From Methylocystis hirsuta (GTDB taxonomy: Bacteria > Pseudomonadota > Alphaproteobacteria > Rhizobiales > Beijerinckiaceae), in the NCBI RefSeq assembly GCF_003722355.1, contig NZ_QWDD01000001.1:1054001-1118000 (forward strand): DNA of 64,000 nucleotides, given 5' to 3'. The notes beneath the pieces were generated by a model. It was not told the DNA's origin, did not search any database, and saw nothing but the letters and a program-made list of their open reading frames with translations. The stretch's first letter is position 1. Every line of letters starts with the position of its first letter. Shown here piece by piece: positions 26,282-34,785 of the stretch. A program made the position numbers and the translations under genes.

Positions 26282-26940
26282 GAACGTCCTCCGCGCACGC
26301 GATCGAGTTCAGAAAGGTCGACGTTGTCGAATCGCTCGCGGATGCGAAACAGGAAGATGCCGATCACGATGAAGGCGATGAGAATCGAAAAGGCGACGCT
26401 GATCTCGACGACGAGCGGCATGCCGTTCGCCCCTGCCGCTGCCAAAACCAGACCATTTTCCAGCGACATGAAGCCGATAATCTGGCTCACGGCGTTGCGT
26501 CGCGTCACCATCATCAGCAGTCCCAGCAGCACGATCGCCAAGGCGAATGCGATGTCCTCGCGCGACAGCGGATCGGCGGAGGCGGTCGCCGGCAGCATGA
26601 CGACGAGCGACAGCGCCACGAGAAATATGCCGATGAGCATGGTTATGCCGACCCCGCCAACGACCTCGACGGTGCGGTGGATGCCCAAACGCTTCATGAT
26701 ACGGCGAAGGCTGAACGGAATGATCAGCGCCTTGAATATCGCCGCGATGCAAGCCGTGAAATAGAGGTGCGGCGCGTCCTGGTAATAGGCCTGCCAGGCG
26801 ACCGACAGCGACAGAATGACGGCGTGGAGCGTGTAGATATTGATGAGCCCCGACATTCGGTCCTGATACAGCAGCATGAAGCTCGTCAGGAGGAGCGCGC
26901 CCGCGAGCACATGGGCGATGTCGATCGTCAAAAGCTCCAT
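26278..26940 (-). CDS. Hydrogenase-4 subunit E-like membrane subunit (NuoK-like)
   Basis: This is a 220-residue protein resembling HyfE, which combines a NuoK-like three-helix unit with extra helices. Hydrophobic segments include LLTIDIAHVLAGALLLTSFM, IAFALAIVLLGLLMMVTRR, the NuoK-like GFMSLENGLVLAAAGANG (with the membrane glutamate) and VAFSILIAFIVIGIFLFRI. It overlaps both neighbours by four bases, so it is translationally coupled to hyfC and hyfF. Confidence 0.92.
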   Translation of the reverse strand: MELLTIDIAHVLAGALLLTSFMLLYQDRMSGLINIYTLHAVILSLSVAWQAYYQDAPHLYFTACIAAIFKALIIPFSLRRIMKRLGIHRTVEVVGGVGITMLIGIFLVALSLVVMLPATASADPLSREDIAFALAIVLLGLLMMVTRRNAVSQIIGFMSLENGLVLAAAGANGMPLVVEISVAFSILIAFIVIGIFLFRIRERFDNVDLSELDRVRGGRS

Positions 26941-27893
26941 CAGAGGCTCCGTGTCACGAAAACGAGCAGCGTCGCGAGGAGGCCAAGCATCAGCCCCGCG
27001 CCGAGAAAGTCGGGAACGCGGAAGATGCGCATCTTGGCTGTGGTCGTCTCAAACAGCGCGAGCGCGCCGCCGCCGATCGCCAGCTTCAGCACGTAAGCGC
27101 AAAGTCCGATCATCATCGCTTCCGCGCCCGCATCATGCGACGCGAGCCCTACGGGGAAAAAGACGCAGGCGATGAGCGAGATATAAAGGAGCAGCTTGAG
27201 CGCCGAGGCGAGTTCGATGAGCGCGAGATAGCGCCCGGAATATTCGAGAACCATCGCCTCATGCACCATCGTCAGCTCAAGATGGGTCGCCGGATTGTCG
27301 ACGGGAATCCGTCCATTTTCTGCGATGGCGACGATGAGGAGAGCGACGAGCGCCATTCCGACGGAGGCGCGCAATTCCATATTCGCGACCATGTAGGCCG
27401 CGATCTCAGAGAGCTGCGTCGTTCCGGCGACGAAGGAGACGGTGAAGACGATCATGATCGTCGCCGGCTCGGCCAGCGAGCCGAACATCGCCTCGCGACT
27501 CGAGCCGATGCCGCCGAAACTCGTTCCAATGTCCATGCCCGCGAGCGCAAGGAAGAAACGGGCGCTGCCGAGCAGGGCGATGATGGCGATGAGATCGGCC
27601 GACCAGCTGAACGTCAGTCCCGTGGCGAATGTCGGCACCAGCGATGCGGCGACCCAGATCATCGCAAAGATCATATACGGCGCCGAGCGATACAGCCACG
27701 AGGCGTTTTCCGCGAGGACGACCTCCTTGCGCAGCAGCCGAATGAGATCGAGCCAGGGTTGAATGATCGGCGGTCCCTTGCGGCGCAAGAGGCGCGCCTT
27801 CAGCTTTCGAACAAAGCCGATGAGCAGCGGCGCCAGCGCAAGCACCAAAAGCATTTGGAGGCTCTGCGCCATGAGGTTGAAAAGAAGCGTCAT
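26940..27893 (-). CDS. Hydrogenase-4 subunit C-like membrane subunit (NuoH-like)
   Basis: This is a 317-residue NuoH/HycD/HyfC-type subunit, the membrane anchor that contacts the peripheral arm. Family text includes LLRRKGPPIIQPWLDLIRLL, SREAMFGSLAEPATIMIVF, AENGRIPVDNPATHLELTMV and HEAMVLEYSGRYLALIE. The charged loop residues proposed to couple redox to ion movement in NuoH are present. I place the start at 27893, whose ATG overlaps the hyfB TGA; the frame runs open well upstream, but that is inside hyfB. Confidence 0.93.
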   Translation of the reverse strand: MTLLFNLMAQSLQMLLVLALAPLLIGFVRKLKARLLRRKGPPIIQPWLDLIRLLRKEVVLAENASWLYRSAPYMIFAMIWVAASLVPTFATGLTFSWSADLIAIIALLGSARFFLALAGMDIGTSFGGIGSSREAMFGSLAEPATIMIVFTVSFVAGTTQLSEIAAYMVANMELRASVGMALVALLIVAIAENGRIPVDNPATHLELTMVHEAMVLEYSGRYLALIELASALKLLLYISLIACVFFPVGLASHDAGAEAMMIGLCAYVLKLAIGGGALALFETTTAKMRIFRVPDFLGAGLMLGLLATLLVFVTRSL

Positions 27894-29896
27894 ATCGCCA
27901 CCAGGACCAGGAGGAAAACGAGCGCCGCGAAAACCAGCGCGAGAAATTCCTGGATCGTCAGGAGACTGAGGATGTTCAGCCCGGTGGCGCAGGACTCCAC
28001 CGCCCGCGTGAGGGGCGCATAGAGATAGTCGAAGATTCGATCCTTGATTTCGACGCTCAAGCGCGCGGCCCGCGTCTCGCCCGGCGCCGGCATGTCGAGG
28101 CGCTCCCGCACCGAAAAGGCGATGACGCCGAGGGTGCGCCGGATCGGCTGCGCGAAGCTGCTGCCGGTGTATTGCGTCATGGGGCTTTTTTCGATGTAGC
28201 CGCAGTCCCAGGCCGGCGCGCGCCGCAACCGCGCCGTGCCAAATTTGTGGATGACCCATCTCGCCGAATAGGCGGAGAAGAGAATGAACACGAAGACCAG
28301 AAGCCCATTATAGGAGCTGCGGCTTTCGGCGATCGGCGCGATCGAGAGCCAGGAGAGTTCAGCCTGCGTCGGCATGCGGCCGCCGACAAAATCTTTCGCC
28401 ACGGGCGAGATCGTGTCGATGAGGAGGCTCGGCAGCAGACCGGCCATGAGGCACAGCGTCAGCAAAACCGCCATCGTCGCGAGCGACCAGCGATCCGGGT
28501 CGTGCGCGGCGCGCGCCGCTTCGCTGCGGGGACGCCCCAGAAAAGCGACGCCATAAGCGCGTATGTAACAGCCCGCGCCGAGCGCCGCGCTCAGCGCCAG
28601 CGCCACGCCGACCGCCGGAACGAGGAGCTTCACGGTCCATTGCGGCAGCGAAGGGCTCAGCAGGATCGCCTGGAAGACCAGCCATTCCGAGACGAAGCCG
28701 TTCAGCGGCGGCAGGGCCGCGATGGCGACGCAGCCGCCGAGAAAAAGGAACGCCGTTTTCGGCATGGAGTGAATAAGACCGCCGAGGCGCTCGATGCTTC
28801 TTTCGCCGCTACCGTGCAATACCGCGCCGGCGCCAAAAAACAGGAGGCTCTTGAACAGCGAATGATTGAAAACGTGAAACAGCGCCGCCGTGAAGGCGAG
28901 CGCGGCCGGCAGCGCCATGCCATTGGCCTTGAACGCCAAGGCAAGACCGAGCGCGATGAAGATGATGCCGATGTTTTCGATGGTGCTGTAAGCGAGCAGC
29001 TTCTTCAGATCGCTCTGTATCGTCGCGAAGAGAACGCCGATGAGGGCGCTCGCTGCGCCAAAGGTCATCGGCTCGACCGACCACCAGAAGGCCGGCGGCC
29101 CGAGCAAATCGAACACGACCCGAATGAAGCCGTAGACGGCGACTTTCGTCATGACGCCGCTCATCAGCGCCGAGACGTGGCTCGGCGCCGCGGGATGCGC
29201 GAGCGGCAGCCAGATATGCAGGGGCGCGAGTCCGGCTTTCGACCCCATTCCGACTAACGCGAGGGCCAGGACGAGGCCCGACGTCCATCCTGCCTTGGTC
29301 GACTCGCGAATCGAGGAGAAATCATAGGCGCCGCCGACGCCTCCGAGAACGCCGAACGCCATCAGCAGCGCGAAACCGCCGAAGCTCGCCATCAACAAAT
29401 AGACGAAACCGGCGCGCCTGTTGTCCTCCTCATGATGGTGCGTCAGCACGAGCGCCCATGAAGTAAGCGACATGAACTCCCAGAAGACGAGAAAGGTGAA
29501 GGCGTCGTCGGCCAGCACGACGAGGTTCATGCCAGCGAGAAAAGCCGGATAGAACGGCAGCACGCGCATCGGCTCTTTCTCATGCGCGCCATAGCCGACC
29601 GCATAAGCGCTCGCCGCCACGCCGCCGAGATTGACGACGGCGAGAAAAAAAGCGCTCAGGACGTCGATGCGAAAATGCATGCCGATCCACGGCAGTCCGA
29701 GCGGCAAAGCCGTCGAAACGACATGAGCGCCCCTTGGCATGACCGCCGCGAGGAAGAGGACGCCGCAGAGGCCGATGCAAAGGCGGTAGACATTTCGGCT
29801 GACGTCGTGGTTCCGCCTGTCGACGATGGCGTAGACGCTGACGGCGAGCAGGGCGCTGACACAGGTCAGCGCCAGGTAGAGCGGCATACGTGTCAC
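27890..29896 (-). CDS. Hydrogenase-4 subunit B-like membrane subunit (NuoL-type with C-terminal extension)
   Basis: This is a 668-residue antiporter-like subunit. The NuoL/M-like core has the helix glutamate region (FLVFWEFMSLTSWALVLTHH), LVGMGSKAGLAPLHIWLPLA, SGVMTKVAVYGFIRVVFDLL and LLAYSTIENIGIIFIALGLA. The C-terminal part adds a helix-rich extension typical of HyfB (CGYIEKSPMTQYTGSSFAQP). It is the first gene of the hyf-like set and starts 48 bases after the sulP stop, so it is likely co-transcribed with it. The complex has no HyfD and no ferredoxin-type HyfA/HyfH gene in this cluster. Confidence 0.92.
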   Translation of the reverse strand: MTRMPLYLALTCVSALLAVSVYAIVDRRNHDVSRNVYRLCIGLCGVLFLAAVMPRGAHVVSTALPLGLPWIGMHFRIDVLSAFFLAVVNLGGVAASAYAVGYGAHEKEPMRVLPFYPAFLAGMNLVVLADDAFTFLVFWEFMSLTSWALVLTHHHEEDNRRAGFVYLLMASFGGFALLMAFGVLGGVGGAYDFSSIRESTKAGWTSGLVLALALVGMGSKAGLAPLHIWLPLAHPAAPSHVSALMSGVMTKVAVYGFIRVVFDLLGPPAFWWSVEPMTFGAASALIGVLFATIQSDLKKLLAYSTIENIGIIFIALGLALAFKANGMALPAALAFTAALFHVFNHSLFKSLLFFGAGAVLHGSGERSIERLGGLIHSMPKTAFLFLGGCVAIAALPPLNGFVSEWLVFQAILLSPSLPQWTVKLLVPAVGVALALSAALGAGCYIRAYGVAFLGRPRSEAARAAHDPDRWSLATMAVLLTLCLMAGLLPSLLIDTISPVAKDFVGGRMPTQAELSWLSIAPIAESRSSYNGLLVFVFILFSAYSARWVIHKFGTARLRRAPAWDCGYIEKSPMTQYTGSSFAQPIRRTLGVIAFSVRERLDMPAPGETRAARLSVEIKDRIFDYLYAPLTRAVESCATGLNILSLLTIQEFLALVFAALVFLLVLVAI

Positions 29897-29944
29897 CTTC
29901 GAATCGGCGCGGCGGTCGGTCGCGCCCTGCGTGAACTTTACGGA

Positions 29945-31738
29945 CTAGACGCTGCGCTTGCGCGGGGCGAGGGGATGCTTTGACGTCGCGACGTGTTGAT
30001 CAAGTCCGCGAATCTCCGCGTGGCCGCCGTTTGCTTCATAGTCCTCGCAATAGTCATGGAGGTTTTCCATCACCGTATGATCGACGCACCAGGACTCTGA
30101 AAGATCAAAGATGACCGTCTTGCCCCTTGGGAGCTTGGCGAGATCGCCCTTGAGCGCGAGGTAGTTGGCGAAAAAGGCCGCGCCGCCGATCCTGACATGG
30201 TAGACGCCGGGCGCGCTCTCCACAACGTCGCGATGCAGCTTAAACACCTGTGCCCAATTAACGCTGCGCCAGAAGTGGAACAGGAACTCGGCGGCGATGC
30301 CGATGGCGACGCCGATCAACAGATCGGTCGCCAGCACGCCGACAATCGTAATCACGAAAACGGTGAGCTGGTCCCAGCCGATCGCCAGCGTCTTCTTGAA
30401 CTCGAGCGGCGACGCAAGTCGGTAGCCGGTGAACACCAGCAGCGCCGCGAGCGAAGCAAGCGGGATCTCGTGAATGACCCTCGGGAAAAGCGCGACGAAG
30501 GTCAGCAGGAACAATCCGTGGAAGAAATTCGCCCACCCCGTGCGCGCGCCATTATTCACATTGGCCGAGCTGCGGACGATTTCTGCGATCATCGGCATAC
30601 CGCCAATCAGGCCGCATATAATATTGCCGAAGCCGACCGCCGCGAGGTCGCGGTTGAGATCTGAGGCGCGCTTATAGGGATCTAGCTTATCGACCGCCGC
30701 CGAGCTGAGCAGGCTTTCCAGGCTGCCAACGAGACAGATGGCGAAGACTTGCTGCCAGAACATGCTGGAGCCGATCAGCGAGAAATCCGGGAAGGCGAAG
30801 CTGGACAGGAAGTTCTGCGGAATGGAGACAAGGAATTTCGGACCGATCGTGAATTCGTGATGCGGCAGAAACGGATAGTCCGGCAGGAAGAGATAGATAT
30901 GTTCATCGTCGAGATCATAATATTGCGCGAGCGCCATGCCGATGATGACGACGACGAGCGGCGCCGGGATCATTTTTAGTCGGCGACTCTTCGCCAGCGA
31001 CCAGGCGATCAGGATCAAAAGCCCAATGACGCCAATAATGGCGACCTCCGGATTCATGTCGCGCAGGCTAGCGGGGATTGCGCCAATCGTCTCAAACAGC
31101 GTCTGCGCGTCCGGCTTCACGCCGAGCATGACGTGAATCTGCTTGGCCATAATGATGATGCCGATCGCCGCCAACATGCCATGCACGGCCGAGGACGGAA
31201 AGAAGGCGCTCATCTTGCCGGCTTTCATGACGCCCATCAGCATCTGAATGACGCTGGCGCATACAATCGCCGCCAAGGTGTAGTGGTAGCCGGCTTTGGC
31301 GTCGCCGTCGCCGAGCGCCTGCACCGAGTCCAGAATGACCACGATGAGGCCCGCCGCCGGGCCGGTGATGGTGACGAAGGAGCCATTGATTCGTGACACC
31401 AGCAGGCCGCCGACGACGGCGGTGATGATGCCCGCCTGGGGCGGAAAACCCGACGCCATCGAAATGCCAAGGCATAGCGGCAGCGCGATAAGAAAGACCA
31501 GAAAACCGGACAGAGCGTCGGCGCGCCAATTTTCGGCCAATCCGGCGAGGCCGGTCTTCGGCGTGAACCGGGTTGGAAACATCCCTGTGAAATTTGCGCG
31601 ATTCTCATCCACGGCGGGTCCGCCTAGGTCCTTGCCCAGCCATTCATCTTGCGACGATGAGCTCGGGCGCCGAGAGGCGCTCGCCTCTGCCGCAACCGCT
31701 TCCAGGTCGTGGGCGCCAGCCTGAGCCTTGCTTTTCAT
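29945..31738 (-). CDS. SulP family inorganic anion transporter with STAS domain
   Basis: This is a 597-residue SulP (SLC26-like) transporter. After a hydrophilic 60-residue N-terminus come about 12-14 helices, starting DALSGFLVFLIALPLCLGIS, with SFVTITGPAAGLIVVILDSV and IGGMPMIAEIVRSSANVNNG (SulP signature-like). A C-terminal STAS domain (about 455-570) has TVIFDLSESWCVDHTVMENL. Family substrates include sulfate, bicarbonate, molybdate and dicarboxylates, and sequence alone does not decide. It heads the leftward array with the Ehr complex, 48 bases upstream of hyfB. AAGGA precedes the start. Bicarbonate is attractive given the ion-pumping partner, but this is inference. The upstream gap is shared with a two-component system. 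Confidence 0.9.
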   Translation of the reverse strand: MKSKAQAGAHDLEAVAAEASASRRPSSSSQDEWLGKDLGGPAVDENRANFTGMFPTRFTPKTGLAGLAENWRADALSGFLVFLIALPLCLGISMASGFPPQAGIITAVVGGLLVSRINGSFVTITGPAAGLIVVILDSVQALGDGDAKAGYHYTLAAIVCASVIQMLMGVMKAGKMSAFFPSSAVHGMLAAIGIIIMAKQIHVMLGVKPDAQTLFETIGAIPASLRDMNPEVAIIGVIGLLILIAWSLAKSRRLKMIPAPLVVVIIGMALAQYYDLDDEHIYLFLPDYPFLPHHEFTIGPKFLVSIPQNFLSSFAFPDFSLIGSSMFWQQVFAICLVGSLESLLSSAAVDKLDPYKRASDLNRDLAAVGFGNIICGLIGGMPMIAEIVRSSANVNNGARTGWANFFHGLFLLTFVALFPRVIHEIPLASLAALLVFTGYRLASPLEFKKTLAIGWDQLTVFVITIVGVLATDLLIGVAIGIAAEFLFHFWRSVNWAQVFKLHRDVVESAPGVYHVRIGGAAFFANYLALKGDLAKLPRGKTVIFDLSESWCVDHTVMENLHDYCEDYEANGGHAEIRGLDQHVATSKHPLAPRKRSV

Positions 31739-31934
31739 AGGGTGTCCTTGCCATCGCGCTCAGTGAAACCTTGGCGCCGACAGGTTAGCGCGGCCGCAAC
31801 ATAGGACAGGCCAGTGGCTGTGGTGTTTCTCCAGTTTTTCAGACCACAGAGATTGTTTCTGATTCTTTTCCCAAATCCGACAAGATCAGACCAGAGCTAC
31901 TGAAGCGTCGCGGAGCGGAGGCTTTTTTGTGATG

Positions 31935-31953
31935 GAAACACTCTAGAAACACT
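31935..31953. promoter_or_regulatory. Direct repeats in the sulP/response-regulator divergent promoter
   Basis: GAAACACT occurs twice in direct orientation with 11-bp periodicity (31935-31942 and 31946-31953). Inverted relatives (GTGTTTC at 31823 and TTGTTTC at 31853) lie about 100 bases away toward sulP. Tandem sites spaced by one helical turn are typical for OmpR/PhoB-type regulators, and such a regulator is encoded right beside them. A role in autoregulation or sulP-Ehr control is inferred. Confidence 0.4.
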
Positions 31954-32010
31954 GCATTATTAGGTTCCGCCGAGTTCCAGTGAGCTCTAACGAAAGCGAT
32001 TGCGCCTCCC

Positions 32011-32730
32011 TTGACCCCTCCTATTTCAATTCTGATCGTCGAGGACGACGCCGAAATCGGCGAGTTCATCTCCCTCTATCTCGCGGCGCACGATATCGAG
32101 ACGAAGGTGGCCGCAAACGCCCAGGCAATGGACGCTGCGTTCAGCTCCGGAGCCTATGACCTGCTGATCCTCGATCTTAATCTTCCCGGCGAAGACGGCT
32201 TGTCGATCTGCCGGCGGGTGCGATCCGAGAGACGCATCCCTATAATCATACTAACGGCGCAGTCGGAGGACATCGACAAGATATTGGGTCTGGAGCTCGG
32301 GGCCGACGATTACATCGTCAAGCCTTTCAATTCGCGCGAACTGCTGGCGCGCATCCGCGCCGTGCTGAGGCGAACGGAAACCCCGAACGCCGTCGACGGG
32401 CGCGCCGTAGGGCAAGCGTATCTTTTCTCGGGCTGGCGCGTCGATGTGCTGGCGCGAGAGGTCGTCGCGCCGTGCGGCATAAAGGTGGCGATGACCGGCG
32501 CAGAATTCGATCTGCTGCATGCTTTGTGCGAAAATCCCCATCGGGTGTTGACGCGCGAGCAGCTGATCAACATGACGCATGGCCCGACAACGGGACCCTT
32601 TGAACGGAGCATCGACGTGCTGATCAGCCGGCTTCGACAAAAGATAGAAACCGACCCAAAAAAGCCTGCGTTCATCCAGACGGTTCGCTCCGAGGGCTAT
32701 ATTTTCTCCACTCACGTGGCGCGCGCATGA
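32011..32730 (+). CDS. OmpR-family response regulator
   Basis: This is a 239-residue two-component regulator. The receiver domain (about 1-120) has the acidic pair ILIVEDDAEIG, phospho-acceptor Asp55 in LLILDLNLPGEDG, the Thr in IIILTAQSE and Lys in DDYIVKPFN. A winged-helix DNA-binding domain (about 140-235) ends SIDVLISRLRQKIETDPKKP then TVRSEGYIF. The start is TTG at 32011; no ATG fits before the conserved acidic pair, and the ribosome site is weak. It overlaps the kinase gene by four bases and diverges from sulP. Confidence 0.92.
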   Translation: MTPPISILIVEDDAEIGEFISLYLAAHDIETKVAANAQAMDAAFSSGAYDLLILDLNLPGEDGLSICRRVRSERRIPIIILTAQSEDIDKILGLELGADDYIVKPFNSRELLARIRAVLRRTETPNAVDGRAVGQAYLFSGWRVDVLAREVVAPCGIKVAMTGAEFDLLHALCENPHRVLTREQLINMTHGPTTGPFERSIDVLISRLRQKIETDPKKPAFIQTVRSEGYIFSTHVARA

Positions 32731-34166
32731 ACCCTGCTCGCCTTCCCTGGCGTTTCCGGCTCAACAAACTGGCCGTGCAAATCACGCTGCTGATTTTCGT
32801 GTCGATCGTGGCGTTCCAGACCATCGTCATCGGCATGTTTCATGTGTTCGGCAGGCGGCACATCGTCGACCAGGGCGACTTCATCGCGAGCATAATCCTC
32901 GCTTTGGACGTCGCCCCGCTCTCGGAGAGAGCCAATGTCATTTCAGCGCTCTCTCACGCCGTTCCCTACGCCAGTATCGAGATCCAGGAGTCGCGCCCTG
33001 CGGCGGCCACGTCTTCGACGGGCGGCGGCGATCTCGCCTTTGAAAACGAAATTCGCCACATCGACTCGCTGTTGTGGGGCGGCGCAGACGTGTTCGAGGT
33101 CGAAAGTTCAGCGCCCGGAGATTACGGCGTGCTCGCCGTCGAATTGCATAAGGGCGGCTATGCGACGGTCTCAATCGCCGAGCATCAAAAATCTCCCGGT
33201 TCGATATGGCGATGGCTTTGGCAGCATGCCGATGACGAACCGTTCATCCTGACTCAGGGCGCGCGAACGGCCCTGTCCTTCATCATATTCACTGCGATCT
33301 TCGTGTTCTGGGCGCTGAACGCGATCATGGCGCCGCTGCGACGACTGGCAAAATATGCTGAGCAGATTCCGAACGATGTCGATACGAAAGCGCAGCTCCC
33401 GGAGCGAGGTCCCCAGGAAGTTCGCGAATTGACCCGCTCGCTCAATCGCATGCAGGCGCGCATCAGCAAGATGATCGCCGCGCGCGCCCATGTGCTGGCG
33501 GCCGTCAGCCATGACTTGCGAACGATTATCACGCGCTTGAAATTAAAAACTGAGTTCGTGTCAGATCAAAACCTTCAGCAGCGGATGATGCGCGACGTCG
33601 ATCTCATGGACGCAATGCTGTTCAAGAATCTGCAGTATTTGCGCGCCGAGGGAGACGACAAATCCGACTGTTCCCTGGTCGATCTCGACAGCGTTCTACA
33701 AACTGTCGCCGACGAGTTCTGCGACCTCGGGCATCATGTGACCTACCATGGCGGCGGGCGCCAAATGGTCTTCGGATCGCTTTGCGACGTGCAGCGCATT
33801 TTCACCAATCTCGTCGAAAACGCGACGCATCACGCGAAGACCGTGGACATCTACATCGCGGATGGCCCCGGAGGGCTCATCGAGGTCGACGTCGTCGACG
33901 ACGGACCGGGAATGTCAGCGGACGGCAAGAACACTGCATTCGAGCCCTTCGTTCGCGGTCAGCCGGGACGAACGCTTGACGAGCACAGCGGTTTTGGACT
34001 CGGCCTATCGATTGTGCGCTCGCTCGTCGAGAACCACGGCGGATCCGTGTCGCTGCTCGATCGCGAGCCCAGCGGGCTGATCGCGCGTGTCTGTCTGCCC
34101 CGCGCAGTCGAAGGGGACGATAAGCTGTTTCCGACGGACTCCAGGGCGGCGCCGACGCTCTTCTGA
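32727..34166 (+). CDS. Sensor histidine kinase (HAMP-HisKA-HATPase)
   Basis: This is a 479-residue membrane kinase and partner of the overlapping response-regulator gene (ATGA). It has two helices (about 14-38, AVQITLLIFVSIVAFQTIVI; and about 178-200) enclosing a roughly 140-residue periplasmic sensor domain. HAMP follows (MAPLRRLAKYAEQIPNDVD), then the HisKA box with His262 (AAVSHDLRTIITRL). The HATPase boxes are FTNLVENATHHA (N), VVDDGPGMS (G1) and HSGFGLGLSIVRSLVENHGG (G2). The layout is EnvZ/RstB-like. The signal is unknown; the location suggests it relates to the SulP-Ehr locus. Confidence 0.92.
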   Translation: MNPARLPWRFRLNKLAVQITLLIFVSIVAFQTIVIGMFHVFGRRHIVDQGDFIASIILALDVAPLSERANVISALSHAVPYASIEIQESRPAAATSSTGGGDLAFENEIRHIDSLLWGGADVFEVESSAPGDYGVLAVELHKGGYATVSIAEHQKSPGSIWRWLWQHADDEPFILTQGARTALSFIIFTAIFVFWALNAIMAPLRRLAKYAEQIPNDVDTKAQLPERGPQEVRELTRSLNRMQARISKMIAARAHVLAAVSHDLRTIITRLKLKTEFVSDQNLQQRMMRDVDLMDAMLFKNLQYLRAEGDDKSDCSLVDLDSVLQTVADEFCDLGHHVTYHGGGRQMVFGSLCDVQRIFTNLVENATHHAKTVDIYIADGPGGLIEVDVVDDGPGMSADGKNTAFEPFVRGQPGRTLDEHSGFGLGLSIVRSLVENHGGSVSLLDREPSGLIARVCLPRAVEGDDKLFPTDSRAAPTLF

Positions 34167-34234
34167 ACGATATCGAACCGTTCGCCTTGACGCGCCGCGC
34201 GTGCGAGGAGGGCGCGAACTGCGCCAGGGTGCGT

Positions 34235-34651
34235 TCATGCGGGCGCAAGCAGCAGGCTCGTCTCGCTCCTGGCGATCCCCTCGATCATCCTCACGCCCGA
34301 CAGCACCCGATCGAATTCCTCGAGATTGGCGCACTCGATTTCCGCGATGAGGTCGAAAGGCCCGTTGGTGCTGTAAAGCGTGTGGATCTGCGGGAGTCCG
34401 CGCAGCGCCTGAGCGACGCGACGGGAATTCTTGCCGGAGACTTCGACCATCATGATCGCCCGGATCCGATCGGATGCGGCGGGATTTTTCAGGCGAACCG
34501 TAAAGCCCAGGATCACATCGGACGCGATCAGCTTGTCGAGGCGGTTCTGGACCGTCCCGCGCGAGACGCCGAGCGCCTTGGCGAGCTGGGACAAAGAGGC
34601 GCGCGCGTCGGTCCGCAGCAGCGCGATCAGTCGGTGGTCGAGATCGTCCAT
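34235..34651 (-). CDS. Lrp/AsnC family transcriptional regulator
   Basis: This is a 138-residue Lrp/AsnC regulator. The N-terminal helix-turn-helix shows LDHRLIALLRTDARASLSQL and GVSRGTVQNRLDKL. The C-terminal RAM domain covers about 65-135 (ALRGLPQIHTLYSTNGPFDL). Members respond to amino acids and often control a divergent amino-acid catabolic gene. Here the divergent gene is ornithine cyclodeaminase, so an arginine- or ornithine-responsive role is likely. The 134-base gap between them is AT-rich around 34670-34740. Confidence 0.92.
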   Translation of the reverse strand: MDDLDHRLIALLRTDARASLSQLAKALGVSRGTVQNRLDKLIASDVILGFTVRLKNPAASDRIRAIMMVEVSGKNSRRVAQALRGLPQIHTLYSTNGPFDLIAEIECANLEEFDRVLSGVRMIEGIARSETSLLLAPA

Positions 34652-34785
34652 GACCTATGTCTCTGTGGAAACGGTCAATATCTATGACCGAAATGACAAA
34701 ATTCCAGCCATTTCGAGAATTTATGGCGATTTTGATTAGCGTTGCCGCGTTCTAGTCTTGCCCGAAGGGATTGATCGGAGAAGGC

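Noticed and set aside
23298..31738. Interpretation as a functional hydrogenase-4/formate hydrogenlyase
   Set aside because: All four Ni ligands are missing, and no formate dehydrogenase, ferredoxin subunit or hyp maturation genes are present.
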